From contig NC_084897.1 in assembly GCF_958979055.1 (NCBI RefSeq), positions 69,501-133,500 of the forward strand: 64,000 nt of DNA, given 5' to 3'. Position numbers and translations under genes: made by a program. Shown here in pieces: positions 24,642 through 36,100 of the stretch; within the stretch, counting starts at the first letter, position 1, and the number at the start of each line of letters is the position of its first letter. The notes under the pieces were generated by a model. The model saw only the letters and a program-made list of their open reading frames with translations. It made no database searches and was not told the origin of the DNA. This DNA is from Alnus glutinosa. Its lineage: Eukaryota > Streptophyta > Magnoliopsida > Fagales > Betulaceae.

Positions 24642-27600
24642 TTGTACAAGCAAAAGGTTCATTCTTTTTCAGTCTCACTGAAGTCTATTTCCAGCGGCTT
24701 CAATGTATCGAAGACTGCATTTTCTTGATCTTCGGACAAATTTAACACAGAATCAAAGATGACACTTGTAATGGACAATTTTTGAAAACACAACAATCGT
24801 GCTTTCCAGTAATTCATGATCACACTGATGCGGCCCTTTTCCTTACAACCGGCCAGAGAACGTCGCAATTTTATTCATTGAGCTTCACTCATCAATCTTC
24901 CTTGAGATGAATTACAACAAATCATGCTCTTTGCTTTGCAAACCAAAGACTCTAGGCGTTCGCCTCACTTGCACCTGTCTTCAACAGAGGGATGATGCTC
25001 ACCGGACACTCAAAGTCGATCAAAACCCTAGGAGTGGGAACCCTAAGCGAGACTTCAAAATCTTTGAACCAGCGCACCAGGACCAAAGGGACGAAATGGA
25101 TTCTGGCACTGAACAGAGGCTTACTAATTTATCCTTTTCTCACAAGTCCCACATCGGAAAGGTGCAAAATAATCCCATAAGAGAATCCCTCTAAAAATGG
25201 AACCTAATGCATGGGTTTGCAAATCTAAATAACTTGTGCAAAGCACCCCTAGCTTGATGCATAAGTTAAATATTAATATTTGCCATATTTTTAACTTTCA
25301 GATTCTTAATTCAATTATTTAAGAATCCGAATTTATAATAAAAATATCTCGAGCTCAAGCCAATCTCGATTGGGGGCTCGGCTCATGACCCTTACAATGT
25401 TCGAGCCAAGCTCGAACAACTACCCGGCAAGCAAAGTTCGAACAAGTCTTCAAAACTCGGCTCAAGTTTGAGCCGAGTTTGGATACATGTCTAATGTAGT
25501 TGAGCCGAGTCCGAACATGCAATACTCGGCTAAGCACAACTCGACTACAACCCTAACAAGTAAGCATGGATTTGACAGCCAAATTCTGCCATTTAGATTT
25601 TTTAATGTTGTTTTTTAGAAGTACCATTTGGATTTAATTAACAGGCACAAAAGAAAGACCGGTTGTTGTTCGAGCAAATGTCTAACTATTGTTCCAGTGT
25701 AATGAAAAATAGTCGATAACCAAATGTCAAGTACATAAAAACTGCGAATTAAATCAAAGATGTACCAAAAAGGCAAGAATTTACAAGATCTATGCTCTTG
25801 TTTTCTCAGAATACCTGAACCAAAAAAGTAAATTCTAAGGTGGAGGACAGTTTACTAGGAATAGTCAATAAGTTCTATAAATGTGGCATTCAAATGCACA
25901 AATACTCTTGAGAACAGGGGTAAAGCACCGTTTTACAATTTACAAAATAACAAAGAAGGTAAGATAAATACATCTAGAGCCCTGTGGTCCCCTTGGGTTT
26001 CCAATCAATTGCACCCCTTTTTTTTTCTTATAAGTAAATTAAGTCTTATTGAAATCAAACACACTCGTTTTGTAACCAATTATTTTAGTCAACTATTTCC
26101 ATCTATTTCCTGTTACAATCATTAACAGAAGTTAGTCACGTGAGATACGTGTGACTCCACACACACACTCACCAGAAACTTTCTTTAATCACATCTCCTG
26201 GTATACAACTATTCTCATGTGACTAATTTTCTTAAATGATATAAATGGAAAGTGTAAAGAAGTAGTTGATTAGAACAATTGGATACAATATCTATGTGAT
26301 TAAAAGAAATGGAAACTCAAGCAGTGTTAATAGAATTGCATAAAACAACAAGGGGTACATAGGTACATTTTACGCAAAAAAAATATAATTGAGAAATGTC
26401 AAAGATATACACAAATCAAAATGAAATAAATATTTTATAGAAAAATCAAATATCCGTAACTAAATTGAATCGTTAAGAAAATTGGAAACGCACCTCTTCA
26501 ACACTTGTGCTGTGATCGGTGGAAAGCTGTACTGCTCTCATTTTCAATCTGCATAACGAAATCTCTCTGCTTTTATTTATCTTGCTAACCTGACTGTTCT
26601 GATTATGCATTGGAGAATCCTCCGATATTCTGTCCAACTCCATGCGCACTAATGACTCTCTGGATCTATTCCTATGCCTCACATCAGGATAACGGTCATT
26701 CGGTCTTTCTTGAGCCAAGATCACGCGGCTATCCCCTAGGTTCATGACATAGACATCTTGATCCTTCATTAACATTACTAGAACACATGACCCCATCAAA
26801 GCAAGCTCCGGGTTTTTGTCAAGAGCCTTTTCCACCATTTCCATGTAAGCCTCTTCTGTCCTTTCAAGAGCTCGAGCCATCGCTCTTAAAACCGTATCGT
26901 GATCAATAACACCAGATTTGCATCTCCTAATAGGCCCTGAGGGCTCCACCATTCTATCGTCAACAAAAGTCTCCTCTCTGTGCCAATCATAACTCCAAGG
27001 AAAAAGTTTCTTACGCAAGGACTTTTGCCTTCGATACATTTTTCTAATCTTTGAACTGATTAACGACTTTTTAGTATTCTGCCTTTGGCTTGAAACAGAA
27101 GGAGCAGTTACAACGCCATGATTAGCGGATTCGACCCTAACCCCTACATCTTCACCCGAAATAGTGGGATCTTCACCCCGATGGCTACAACTCTCTCCTT
27201 GGGGGTCCAACGAGCAAGATCTTGCCTGATTTTCTTGTAAGTTTTGCCTAGAATCCAAAGTTTCTTGGCTCAATTGACAATCCCATGAAACCTTTCTTCG
27301 GTTCCCGACTTCTGAGACTAAAATAGAACCTTGTCCATCCCAAGACTCCATCTGAAGTAGCTCATAAAGCCGCATGCTTTTTCTGCCTTGACCACTCAAG
27401 TTTGCAGCTGGAACAGAAACAGCTGCAGTTCCTGAGATGCTGGGCTTTTCACAACTGGGTTTGACACCCATCCTAACTTCTTCATTTTCCTCAACTATTT
27501 CACAGTTAGACGATTGACCTCTGACAAATCGATGTCTGCATGCATCCTCTAAACCACAAGAAATTACTTGACTTGAATCAGGATTTGGCTGGTCCTCCTT

Positions 27601-28707
27601 GCTGGACTTTGAAGCTGCTTCTCTATGTCCAGCATTATGGGGTTCAGGTTTCAATGGATCAATAAGAGGTTTGTCTTCATAATCCCATAGCAGTCCTTCC
27701 AGTTCTCTGTCTATAGCTTTATAAAGATGGCTCATCAGAAAATCTGGTCCGTCTGGCCCACTAAAACCATCATATATCCCAATAAACAACCATCCTTGTT
27801 CTTCGGAAAGCACAACTTGAACTCTATCTTCACCAGCCTTGCCATGAGCCCATTGCAGGTTGTGAATACATCTATACTCCCCTTCAGATGGCACCCCTTC
27901 AGGACAGTTTCGTGAGGCATCTGCTCGAAACTTTGGCTCCTTAGGATGCCAGGCCAATTGAGACACCGGGTGCAAGAAAAACCGTTGCATCCAACCAGAC
28001 CCCCCAGAATGTTTTGAGAAGGTCCGGGAGAAAGTGTTCCTCACAGGCCCGCTCACACTCCTCATGAGACGTTGGAGGCCTGGTCTTCTGCGTATGCGCG
28101 CGAGTGGTGCAGAGAAGTTAGATTTATCAGTAGCATCAAGTGGACCAGACATTACACCCTTCTCAATTGGCCCAGACATGAAACCACCTCCCCTTTCCAA
28201 AGGACCGGAAGCAAAACCTCTCTCAAGAGGCCCAGACATGAATCCATTCAATGGTCCAGAGCAATGAGGTACAGGCTGCAAAGGGATTGCAGCAAATGAG
28301 GAGGTACTTTCAAATGATGCAGCAGGCTCTTGGACATCACTGGCAAACAGTGCACTCTGGTTACCAGTCCGAGCCGTGGAAACATTGGCACTGACCGAAG
28401 CCCCTGAGATGGTTTTAAATGTGGTTTCTGGAACGCCCTTGTATGTTCTGTGCAACCCCGAGGCATCATCTATCATGTCATGTCTAAATGACCCACTTAA
28501 CGTTTCAGAATCGAGGGTACTCGAATCAACAGTATACCTTTCAGAGTTTGATGGGGTAATGGCAGGAGATTCAAAAATTGATGGCCTAACGTAACAGAAG
28601 GAATGGCCTAATCCTTCATCTAGTGGCTCTAAGAACTCTAAATCAACACCATTTTTCCCATTGAAAGGCACAAAACAGCCGACAACACGAGAAGTTCCGT
28701 TGCCCAT
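14717..28707 (-). CDS. POL: POLTERGEIST-type protein phosphatase 2C
   Basis: This is a plasma-membrane PP2C of the POL/PLL group, which in Arabidopsis acts downstream of CLAVATA and related receptors in stem-cell and vascular fate. The coding exons are 28707-26494, 17774-17661, 15658-15394 and 14832-14717; the frames join to 902 residues (Arabidopsis POL is about 856). The N-terminus [12 protein letters not shown] fits N-myristoylation at Gly2 plus palmitoylation at Cys11. Residues about 148-200 hold repeats of the SGPLERG type. PP2C motifs run from GEDRVQ (about 292) and [12 protein letters not shown] through [49 protein letters not shown] and [18 protein letters not shown] at the C-terminus. 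The metal-binding aspartates are present. The first coding intron is about 8.7 kb and full of nested repeats. It could instead be the paralogue PLL1. Confidence 0.93.
17160..17335 (+). mobile_element. LINE 3'-end insertion in PP2C intron
   Basis: This T/G-rich stretch ends ggcgccttacgctttttt, then aataaagt and attacttatcaaaaaaa. It matches the 3' tails seen near 19725, 24430 and 61260. It is a 5'-truncated LINE copy in the opposite direction to the host gene. Confidence 0.6.
18490..18713. repeat. AT-rich tandem repeat (about 150-bp unit)
   Basis: The phrase ctagttaccctatataag occurs near 18511 and 18655, and again at about 22954 on the far side of LINE A. The spacing of the first two copies is about 150 bp, suggesting a short tandem array within the AT-rich element. 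Confidence 0.5.
19300..19727 (+). mobile_element. plus-strand LINE 3' end inserted in LINE A
   Basis: A T/G-rich 3' region ends with ggcgtcttacgc, aataaaat and ttacttatcaaaaaag. An open frame on the same strand just before it (ending [12 protein letters not shown]) looks like a LINE coding remnant. The orientation is opposite to LINE A, so it is a separate insertion. The left boundary is uncertain. Confidence 0.55.
20477..20748 (-). mobile_element. TRIM/SMART-type LTR fossil nested in LINE A
   Basis: This is a very small LTR element of about 272 bp. The two direct repeats of about 77 bp (20477-20552 and 20673-20748) begin tgttaaat and end taaca. Next to the right repeat, on the minus strand, atggtatcaaagtcaaagg matches the initiator-tRNA primer-binding site of plant TRIMs, so the element reads right to left. 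The flanks are tttta and cttta, a near-perfect 5-bp target duplication. It is non-coding by nature. The repeats differ at roughly one base in eight, so it is an old insertion, and LINE A must be older still. Confidence 0.75.
22951..23013. repeat. 63-bp direct repeat flanking LINE A (right copy)
   Basis: This stretch (ctagttaccctatataag... actatag) aligns with 18651-18713 immediately outside the A-rich end of LINE A, with about eight differences. It is either an unusually long target-site duplication or a pre-existing tandem repeat unit. Confidence 0.5.
23160..23450 (-). mobile_element. short LINE 3'-end copy B
   Basis: On the minus strand this ends gcttatcaaaacaaaaaaaa, preceded by a gcgcctttcat-like motif (written on the plus strand as T-runs, tgataagcaag and gatgaaagcgcc). 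It lies in the AT-rich element to the right of LINE A. It contains a long A/T homopolymer (about 23260-23296). Confidence 0.55.
23740..24375 (-). mobile_element. LINE copy C, reverse-transcriptase fragment
   Basis: Minus-strand frames at 24335-24105 ([20 protein letters not shown] and [11 protein letters not shown]) and 24104-23919 ([14 protein letters not shown]) are L1-type reverse transcriptase with the FAND active-site box. It is similar in content to LINE A but a separate copy, and is fragmented. A plus-strand LINE tail lies directly to its right (24385-24450). Confidence 0.75.
24385..24450 (+). mobile_element. LINE 3' tail, plus strand
   Basis: The stretch ggggcaccttacgctttt, aataagactg and attacttatcaaaaaaaa matches the other LINE tails in the window. 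Confidence 0.5.
24510..24675. repeat. long (TA)n microsatellite flanked by 20-bp direct repeats
   Basis: A TA run of about 80 bp (24557-24638) lies between two copies of gcaaaaggttcattctttt (near 24511 and 24651). The flanking repeats look like a target-site duplication around a very short insertion that has since expanded as a microsatellite. Confidence 0.6.
26015..26065 (-). mobile_element. LINE 3'-tail remnant
   Basis: The T-run followed by cttataagtaaattaagtc and ttattgaaatcaaa resembles the minus-strand tail at 57211 (ataagtaaatcaagtcttat). It is very short and partial. Confidence 0.35.
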
Positions 28708-28710
28708 TAC

Positions 28711-29039
28711 CTACTTTCACAACTTAAAACAGATACCTCTGAGATGGAGGGTTTGTACAACTATGCACCATGAACAAATATAGAATAAAAGAGTTGAGCC
28801 GAATTAGCAAAAGCCCAAGAAACCCCCCAACCACCTTATTATTGCTTTGGTGCCTATGCATCATCAAGTTCTCGGACTCAGAGCATCAAAGAGCCTCTAG
28901 TGTTTATCATACAACATAGACCCAACTTTTTGTGCATCACTCGGCGCAAACCAGCTAAATTCTCTCATCAATTAGAATAGCAAGCAGAAAATACCGAAAC
29001 AAAGCAACAACTATAAACGGTAAAATGCCATGATCTGAC
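28711..29039 (-). other. probable 5'-UTR intron of the PP2C gene
   Basis: On the minus strand a donor CACAAG|GTCAGATC and an acceptor AAGTAG|GTAATGGGC bound 329 bp, ending three bases before the ATG at 28707. This is inferred from splice consensus and position only. Confidence 0.4.
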
Positions 29040-29427
29040 CTTGTGGGTAGTGGTAAGGCAAGAATAAAGCAGTGGATCGAGCAGAGCCGAAAACAGATCT
29101 AGGAGCGCCAAAGGACAGTGAATCAGCGAATGGAACACATCAGAAGCAAAGAAAGACGCAAACCCATTTCAGATATATCTTTGTGGAATCTGACAAATAT
29201 CCAAATAAGAGAAAGCAATACCCACATGATTGAATCATGCAGACATACACAACTGTGCAAGAGAAAAAAAGGTAAGAGAGCATTCAAAGAGAATTAAGAG
29301 ACTGAAAGAAAAAGAGTTTCGGTGAGAAATCAAGGATTAAGAGCTGGAGTGTGTGCATTTTGACTAATTGGGGAGAGAAGAGGGGGAGCAGAGAAGAGAG
29401 CAGAAATTGTGGGCTTCGGTTGAAACA

Positions 29428-29437
29428 TATTTATATA
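29428..29437 (-). promoter_or_regulatory. TATA box of the PP2C gene
   Basis: TATATAAATA on the minus strand lies about 720 bp upstream of the start codon, in front of a likely leader interrupted by an intron. Confidence 0.4.
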
Positions 29438-29599
29438 TATATATAAAAAAAAAAAAAAATACTAAAAAAATTGGGATTTGGTCTGATGATGGAGAATCAA
29501 AGTTGAGTTCATCAAGGAGGGTCTCTTTCTTGGGGTTTTCAAATGTTTTGGGAGGGTAAAAACTATAAAAAGAAACCACGCCCAAAAAAATAAGGCCAA

Positions 29600-31298
29600 G
29601 AAATGGAAATATATAAATATATTACGTTTATACATGGGTTGGGTACTTTTTTCTTTTTCTTTAATTTATTAATTTTCTAACAAATGATTGGTTGTGTAAT
29701 GGTGCTGTTGGAGTCAATAAATAAGCACTAACCCATCATCATGCTCATCAATGAAATCGGATAGTTGGGGATGCAGTGGCCAGTGGGGACGCCAACCCCT
29801 TCTGTTTTTTTCTTTTTCTTTTTTTCTTTTTTTTTCTCCTCAAAGTTTTACCGCAATTTTGTGAAATATAAAAATCAGCTTGACCGAATAGATGTCACCA
29901 CGTCAACACTCAACAGATGGTAATCAAGGCAAAAATTTAAAATTTTGTTGTTTAGTCTTGAAAACAACTTTTTATATATGCCCATGTTCTAAAATTATCT
30001 ACACATTTGAATTAACGAAATCCTACCAAAAAAAAATTAAAAATTAAAAAAAAAAAAAAAAAAAAGTCAATAAACAACAACGACAGAATGAATATCTAAG
30101 AAATGAGGGAGATAAAATAAATCTTTAGTCTTTGTTTAATTTAATTTATATAAAAAAAAATAGTTGTCTTCAAATCATTAGTTAATTTTTATTTTTATTT
30201 TTTTCCTGAGCGTCTTCCGTTCATTAGTTGAATAAATACGCTTTTTGACTGAATCTTGAATTTAAGAAACTCGAAAGAAACGGTAAGTATGTTCTATTTG
30301 ATTTTCTTTTCTTTTTTCTTTTCTTTTTTCTTTTTTTTTTTTTTTTGGTGGTCCTTTGTGGAGCCTATGCCCTTAACTTCATATATTTAATACCCTCCAA
30401 GTCAACCATTGAACCCCTTCTTTCAAACAAATATTTCCTAATAATGTCCCTGAAGAGTCAACATATTCCTCAAATCTCTTTATAATTACGCCTAAATTTT
30501 CTCCTTAAATCCCTCCGTTTTCTCTTATTTTTCTATCCGCAGAAATTTCGTTATTGATTTTACCCCCTTTTTTAAAATTCAGCCTCCCATTAATTTTATC
30601 AATTATTATATTTGTAATGTTATTTAATATACTACTGTACAATTGTCATATAATAATTGTGATGATGTGACAGTAAAAATTAAATTTTTTTTTCTTTTTA
30701 CAAATGTTGATCCAAAGTATCAATTAAATAGTTAAATTTATTATTTCTTATCAATTTAAATTTTTTGAATAATTAATTATTTAGCATGATATCAAAACTA
30801 AGTTTTGAATTCTAACATTGTACTATACATGAAACCTGAGACTGAGAAAATTGGACAAATCGTGCCATTTTTAATCTATACTAATCCAGGTTTTGAGCTC
30901 GTACATAATTATATATTCCTTTCTACTGGTCACGTTAAATGAGTGATTAAAATGACACTTTTGACAAAGCACATCACAAATACATGACCAAGAAACCCGC
31001 ATCAATGGGATAATGGAATTATGGAAGACTATTAGCAAAAGTTTTTTTATATTTATTTTAAAATATGGAGAATTAAATTATTTTTTGTTTTCTTATTCAA
31101 ATAAACTTCACAATAATTTCTTTTATCATTTCTATATACCATTTAAACATTATTTAAATTAAGTATCTGGAAAAAAAGATAGCCTTTTAAGTTTAGAGAA
31201 CAACAATAGAATATATTTCAAAGGGTTTTTAATAAGTTTTTCCTATATTTATTTAAGGAATAAAATTAATTTTAAAAAAATTACTACTAATACTTTTA
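29600..31298. other. AT-rich spacer upstream of PP2C
   Basis: No gene is recognised. It contains T/C-rich tracts (29800-29840, 30300-30350) and A-runs (about 30045-30065). Confidence 0.5.
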
Positions 31299-31742
31299 TG
31301 CTACGTTTGTTTTGGCGTAAAATAATTTTCTGAAAAATGATTTCGGCATTTTTCGATGTTTGGTAGGAGCGAAAATAATGGTTAACTGGAAAATAATTTC
31401 CGTTTAACAAAAAATGCTTAGTAAATTTCGGAAAATAATTTACGCTTTTTAAAAGCGTAAATCATTTTCCGTAGATGACAAACGCAGTCAACCCTCTTTT
31501 AAACGACGCAGTCAACCTCCATCACTAGATTCTGGCGGTACTATGCTAGATTTCGGCCAGACTGACCGTAATCTGGCCAGAACGGCTGAATCTCCAGCCA
31601 ATCGGGCTGAGATCCCCCCATAACAGCAGGATCTCGGCCAGCTGGCTGAGATCTGGCCAGGACGGCCAACTTCCGGTCAACTGGCCGGGATCCGGCCGTT
31701 TTGTGCCGGATTTCAGCCACTTTTGCCAAAATCTGTATACGC

Positions 31743-31783
<41 letters not shown>

Positions 31784-31961
31784 TATTTTTTATGTTGTGA
31801 ATAAAATTAAATTTTTATAAATTAAAATGATTAAATAAAAATATAAAAAACATTTGTAATTTTTCATACGCGCTAAACACCGAAAAATAATTTTTTTGAA
31901 AAATGACTTGCATGAAATCATTTTACAACGAAAATCATTTTATACCGAAACAAACGAATCA
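31299..31961. mobile_element. Tourist-like (PIF/Harbinger) element with GC-rich centre
   Basis: This 663-bp element is flanked by TTA (31296-31298 and 31962-31964). The left end tgctacgtttgttttggcg and the reverse complement of the right end tgattcgtttgtttcggta are inverted copies, followed on both sides by taaaatnattttc-like sequence. The centre (31500-31735) is unusually GC-rich with many ggccag/ctggcc repeats, next to a TA microsatellite (about 31748-31778). It carries no transposase, so it is non-autonomous. Confidence 0.75.
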
Positions 31962-31964
31962 TTA

Positions 31965-33004
31965 ATGGAGGAAATTGTGATATTCCACCGTAGAAATTGA
32001 ACTAATTGGATGGACCATGAAAGGGTTGGAGGATCCTATTCCAACTTTTAAACGATTCATTAGTATCTAGTTCTTAAATTCTTGCAGCATCCTGTTATTC
32101 CCGACTAAAAAAAGAAACATTTATGTATATTGAGATTTGGAGGGCGGAAATCCACCGCCGCGAATTAAAAAAGACTATACCCAAAATTTTCTGGTTGAGT
32201 GGGAAGGGCCCATATATAATATTTCCAAATCGATCTCCAACCACCTATAGCAGGCAATGATCTCGTTGTAGAAACTAGAAAGAAGAAAAAAAAACTCCAG
32301 GCACGACAGTCTTATCGATCTCTTATGTCATACATGCCACTCGAGGCTCGAGCTGGATTCCCAGCGGCCTATCCTATATGGTTGGTTTATGTACAAGCAT
32401 GCATGTAAACAGGAAAATGCGTGCGGCCATTTCATTTTTTTCATTGGATGATAGATTCATGGCCTCTGCTTCTGCTACATCCATGACGAATATATATTGT
32501 CGTCTCGATCGGTTCGACTGTGTAAAAAAGTGAGGTGAAATTATAATAGATTTTAAGTTTAAAGCTTCGTCTAATTACAAAAGAGAAAATAAAGAAGAAA
32601 AGTAAAGTAATAAGAGGAACCCTGGCCTCCTGTCCTGCCCAATATATATCATATATGCACGGCCGACTCCACAAGCACCCACTCCCCCACACCCCCACCC
32701 CCACCCCCACATTGTTGACCAAACACACTAGATGTAGTCGATCCGTAGATGATGACGGCAAAGAAGCGAACCCTCGTCCCATTTTATTTTATTTTTGTTT
32801 TTTTCTCTTTTCAAAGCTATTAGAATGGAGCTTGTTCAGACCAAAAGTATCTTTTTTTAATATATTAATATGTTCACTAATAATATTATTAGATTTTCAA
32901 GATCAATGAACATAATTGTTAGCTAGAATATTAATTGTGGGTTAAAATATTATTTAAATAATTAAAATTTTAAAATAAGTGATAATTTAACAATAATAAT
33001 TAAA
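31965..33004. other. spacer, no gene recognised
   Basis: Mostly AT-rich. A C-rich run near 32680-32710 (repeats of cccccac) could form a four-stranded structure. Short frames on both strands show no family resemblance. Confidence 0.4.
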
Positions 33005-33182
33005 GAGTAATGCTACATACTATACCATCATCCCACTAAGTTGATGTAGCAGTATCTATCAGTCATTGGATCAGCCATATATTGTTAAAAAAAATAGTAA
33101 ATCTAAAGGCTAATGAGTATTGCCACGTCAGCCTAGTAAAATTAATGAATGTAGGATGTGTGTGTAGTATGTAATATTACTC
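33005..33182. mobile_element. small Mutator-like MITE
   Basis: This 178-bp element has ends gagtaatgctacatactata and, as reverse complement of the right end, gagtaatattacatactaca. It is flanked by 9-bp direct repeats ataattaaa (32996-33004) and atagttaaa (33183-33191), with one difference. Related end sequences (aataatgctatatactaca near 33194; aagtaatgcatgatatat near 33355) suggest further decayed copies next to it. Confidence 0.7.
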
Positions 33183-33191
33183 ATAGTTAAA

Positions 33192-36100
33192 TAGAATAAT
33201 GCTATATACTACACTACTATCTCACTACATGTGGCATGCATTATCAATCCACAATTATCAACCATTATTATTTTTAGTATTATATGGTGGATTACTGACA
33301 ATACTACGTCAGCATAATGAGATATTAATAGGATAATGGCGATTAAATAACATAAGTAATGCATGATATATATCACATCATTATCTCACTATGTTAACGT
33401 GACATTCTCAATCATATTCTTACTATACTAATGTTTAATGTGGATTAACAATATATAAGAAATGTTTGGTTTTTATTTTTTTTTTCTCATCTCTTGTCTA
33501 TCTCCATACAAGAAATGAAGAAATTAAATGACAGATTTAGAAAAAAAATGAATAAAAAAAATAAACAAGAGATTAATGTATAATATATCTCATTAACATT
33601 AATGGCACGTCAGTATAATAAAATAATAATAATAATATAATAAATAACATTACTAAAATAAGCAAATTGCATAGAAAAAGGTGGTTGAAGTGGACATCTC
33701 GAAACAAGTCTAAGGCCACAGAATTATATAATATATATTATTTGGAGTTGGGGTACCGGACAGTTCATCGATCCATCAAACCATCCAAATGAAACAAAAG
33801 TGTAAGTGAGGAAGGGTCGTTTGGGATAGTATTAAAAAGGAAAAGAAATGAAAAAGGAAAGTGATGTTGGAGTAGGCATATATGAATTGAGAAGAGATAT
33901 GGATTAGAATGTCATCAAAGTGTGGTCACTAAAAATATTTTATTCCTTTTTGTCGGAGATCCACTTGTAGGTGTTTGGTTGATTATCACTTGCCAAAAGT
34001 TCATAGGTTTTGACCATTATGTCTACAAGATCATGATTAGCTTGGATTGCCTCTAAAGCCATTCCGGAATTTATATAAAGCCGTCTCCTATTCATGGGCT
34101 TGCTCTTGCTCAGTTGCTCTTGCTCCATCCATCTATTCCATATCCCAATAATACATGTTCCTCAATTACACACTACTCCAATAAATTATCAACAGCTGGC
34201 TAGAAGGACGAAGCACGGATAAAACTGTACACAAGACTGCAAATGGTTTTGATTTAGGCCCTTTCTTTCCACCTAATTTTTTTCTTTTCTTTTTCTTTTT
34301 TCTTTGGGAGCTGAAAACATTTTTGAAAACGGTGGTTATTTTTTACCGCGACCTTTAAAATGCTTCGAAATTTTGTTTTTTTTTTTAAGCTTTTGTTTCA
34401 AATGAAAAATCTTCATCGAATATTTTTTGTATTTTTATATAATTCGAGGAGCTAAAATAAGGAGGAAGAAAGTGCGAGAATAAAAAGCATTTGAAAGGGG
34501 AATTTAGATTTAGTGCAATTGTTTGCTAATATTGTTTATAATTTAGATAAACAATTGTGAGAGGGTCCTTGTAAGGCTTACCTGCCTAGGTAGGTGTTCG
34601 GACAACTTAATATTGGCTTGAACAAATAGGTCTTATAAAAGGGACCTTTCACAATTGCCTGATCGAAGGTGTGGGAAAGTTACAAAAATTAATTTACGCA
34701 TATAAGAAGCATAAACTATTTTACGCATCGTGAATATTATTTTATCCCAAAATATATATATATATATAATCACTTTGACATTTTAGCCTCAAAAGTTTAA
34801 TGACCTCCTCACAAGATACATAATACAATTTTTTTGTCCACCCGTTCATACAATCAGATTTTTCCTCTTAGCTTTCCCCCCACTTTTTCCCCCCTCATGC
34901 TTTATTGAGACAGTAAGACCCTTCAAAGCTGCTTTCCTTCTCTTTTTTCACAGCAAGCAATTAAGAAAACTACAAAACTAATAAATCAGTCCCATGCGCG
35001 CCACCCCCCCCCAGGGTCCGTTGATAAGCTTCTTATCCTCCACAAGGACTATAATAAATAAACAATTTCTTACTATTGCTCAATACAATTATTCAAGGTT
35101 CATCACAAGCTTTTAGATGTGTTTATTTATTAATTTGTTTAATATTTTAATATCATATCAATATTCAATTATTATTTTTTTATTGCCCTCCCCTCCATAC
35201 TATTATAATTTTGATCAAACTTGATTATTTTTAACTTTTATTTTTACTTGACTAACTGGATTCTGTCAACTTTGATCTACATATACACAAACAACTTCAA
35301 ACATAAAATACTCAAAAAAACACTCATAGCTATTTTTACTCATATATCACCTCAACACATTTTTTTCAACTAAAAAACAAAAAATACCACCCAAAGAACA
35401 TTATCAAACGAACCCACAATCTCTCACCAAATTCTCTTACGTGATGGTTTTACCTTTTCAGTCACCTAATGCAAGCATCCTATTTACATGCTCAAGTTTC
35501 TTCACTTGAACCCTTGAATGAAGAGTTTGTCCCAAAAATGCCCCTTCTTTCTTTTTTTGGTGCAATAGACAAAATTAAGTAAAGGAACAGGATAACATAT
35601 TAAAAAAGGGGGTCGGACAAAAAACATCTATCATTTAATATGCGTTTAGTTAGCAACTCACGTTCGCTAAGAGTAACGTTGGATGAGTGAAAGGGAAGTG
35701 ACTGTATATGCTGGCGCTAGTGCAAATAATCCACATCCATGAGCCTAGTCTTTCAGGATGAATCTTAGAAACTTGTTGCATGTTCAATGCGGCACTACAG
35801 GATGACAAAGGTGAAAGGGAGGGAAGGGTGCTAATGAGATGGTTGCTTGGGGAAAAAAGAAAGCTATTATTTCATTAGAATAATAGTTTCACCCAACTTT
35901 CAATCTTTTGCTCTTTGTTTCTCTTGATCTTTCATTTTCTACTTCTCAATTATTTTCAATCTAATAATTGAATAAAATATTAGTTTAACTATGTACAATT
36001 TACAGCAACACATTCGAAGACCCCATAGAAAAACGATTAAAAAATAAAGGAAAAAAACCTATGAATCAAAACTTAAAAAAAGAAAAGTAAGAGAAAGTAT

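Larger units (their letters stand above)
17968..25553. mobile_element. AT-rich DNA element with GAGCTCG-rich ends, interrupted by LINEs
   Basis: The left end (17968-18120) and right end (about 25340-25553) are rich in gagctcg/ctcggctc motifs. The outermost bases are inverted copies of the form aggg(t)tgta / tacaaccct. Inside lie AT-rich blocks (18130-18712, 22951-23160, 23450-23640). A similar, uninterrupted element is at 41621-42790. Terminal agggtgtaa-like repeats followed by ctcgagcc motifs resemble non-autonomous hAT-type elements of plants, but I found no clear 8-bp target duplication. Two or more LINE insertions split it. Confidence 0.5.

Noticed and set aside
24412-24678. Open frame with an Ile-Tyr repeat
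   Set aside because: It is the translation of the TA microsatellite.
24900-25200. Short gene in the PP2C intron (95-codon plus-strand frame)
   Set aside because: It lies in the repeat-packed intron next to a gtcccacatcgg motif common in plant repeats. No domain is visible.
33940-34128. 62-codon minus-strand frame
   Set aside because: It reads like protein but matches no family I know and has no partner exons. Kept only as a note in the spacer entry.
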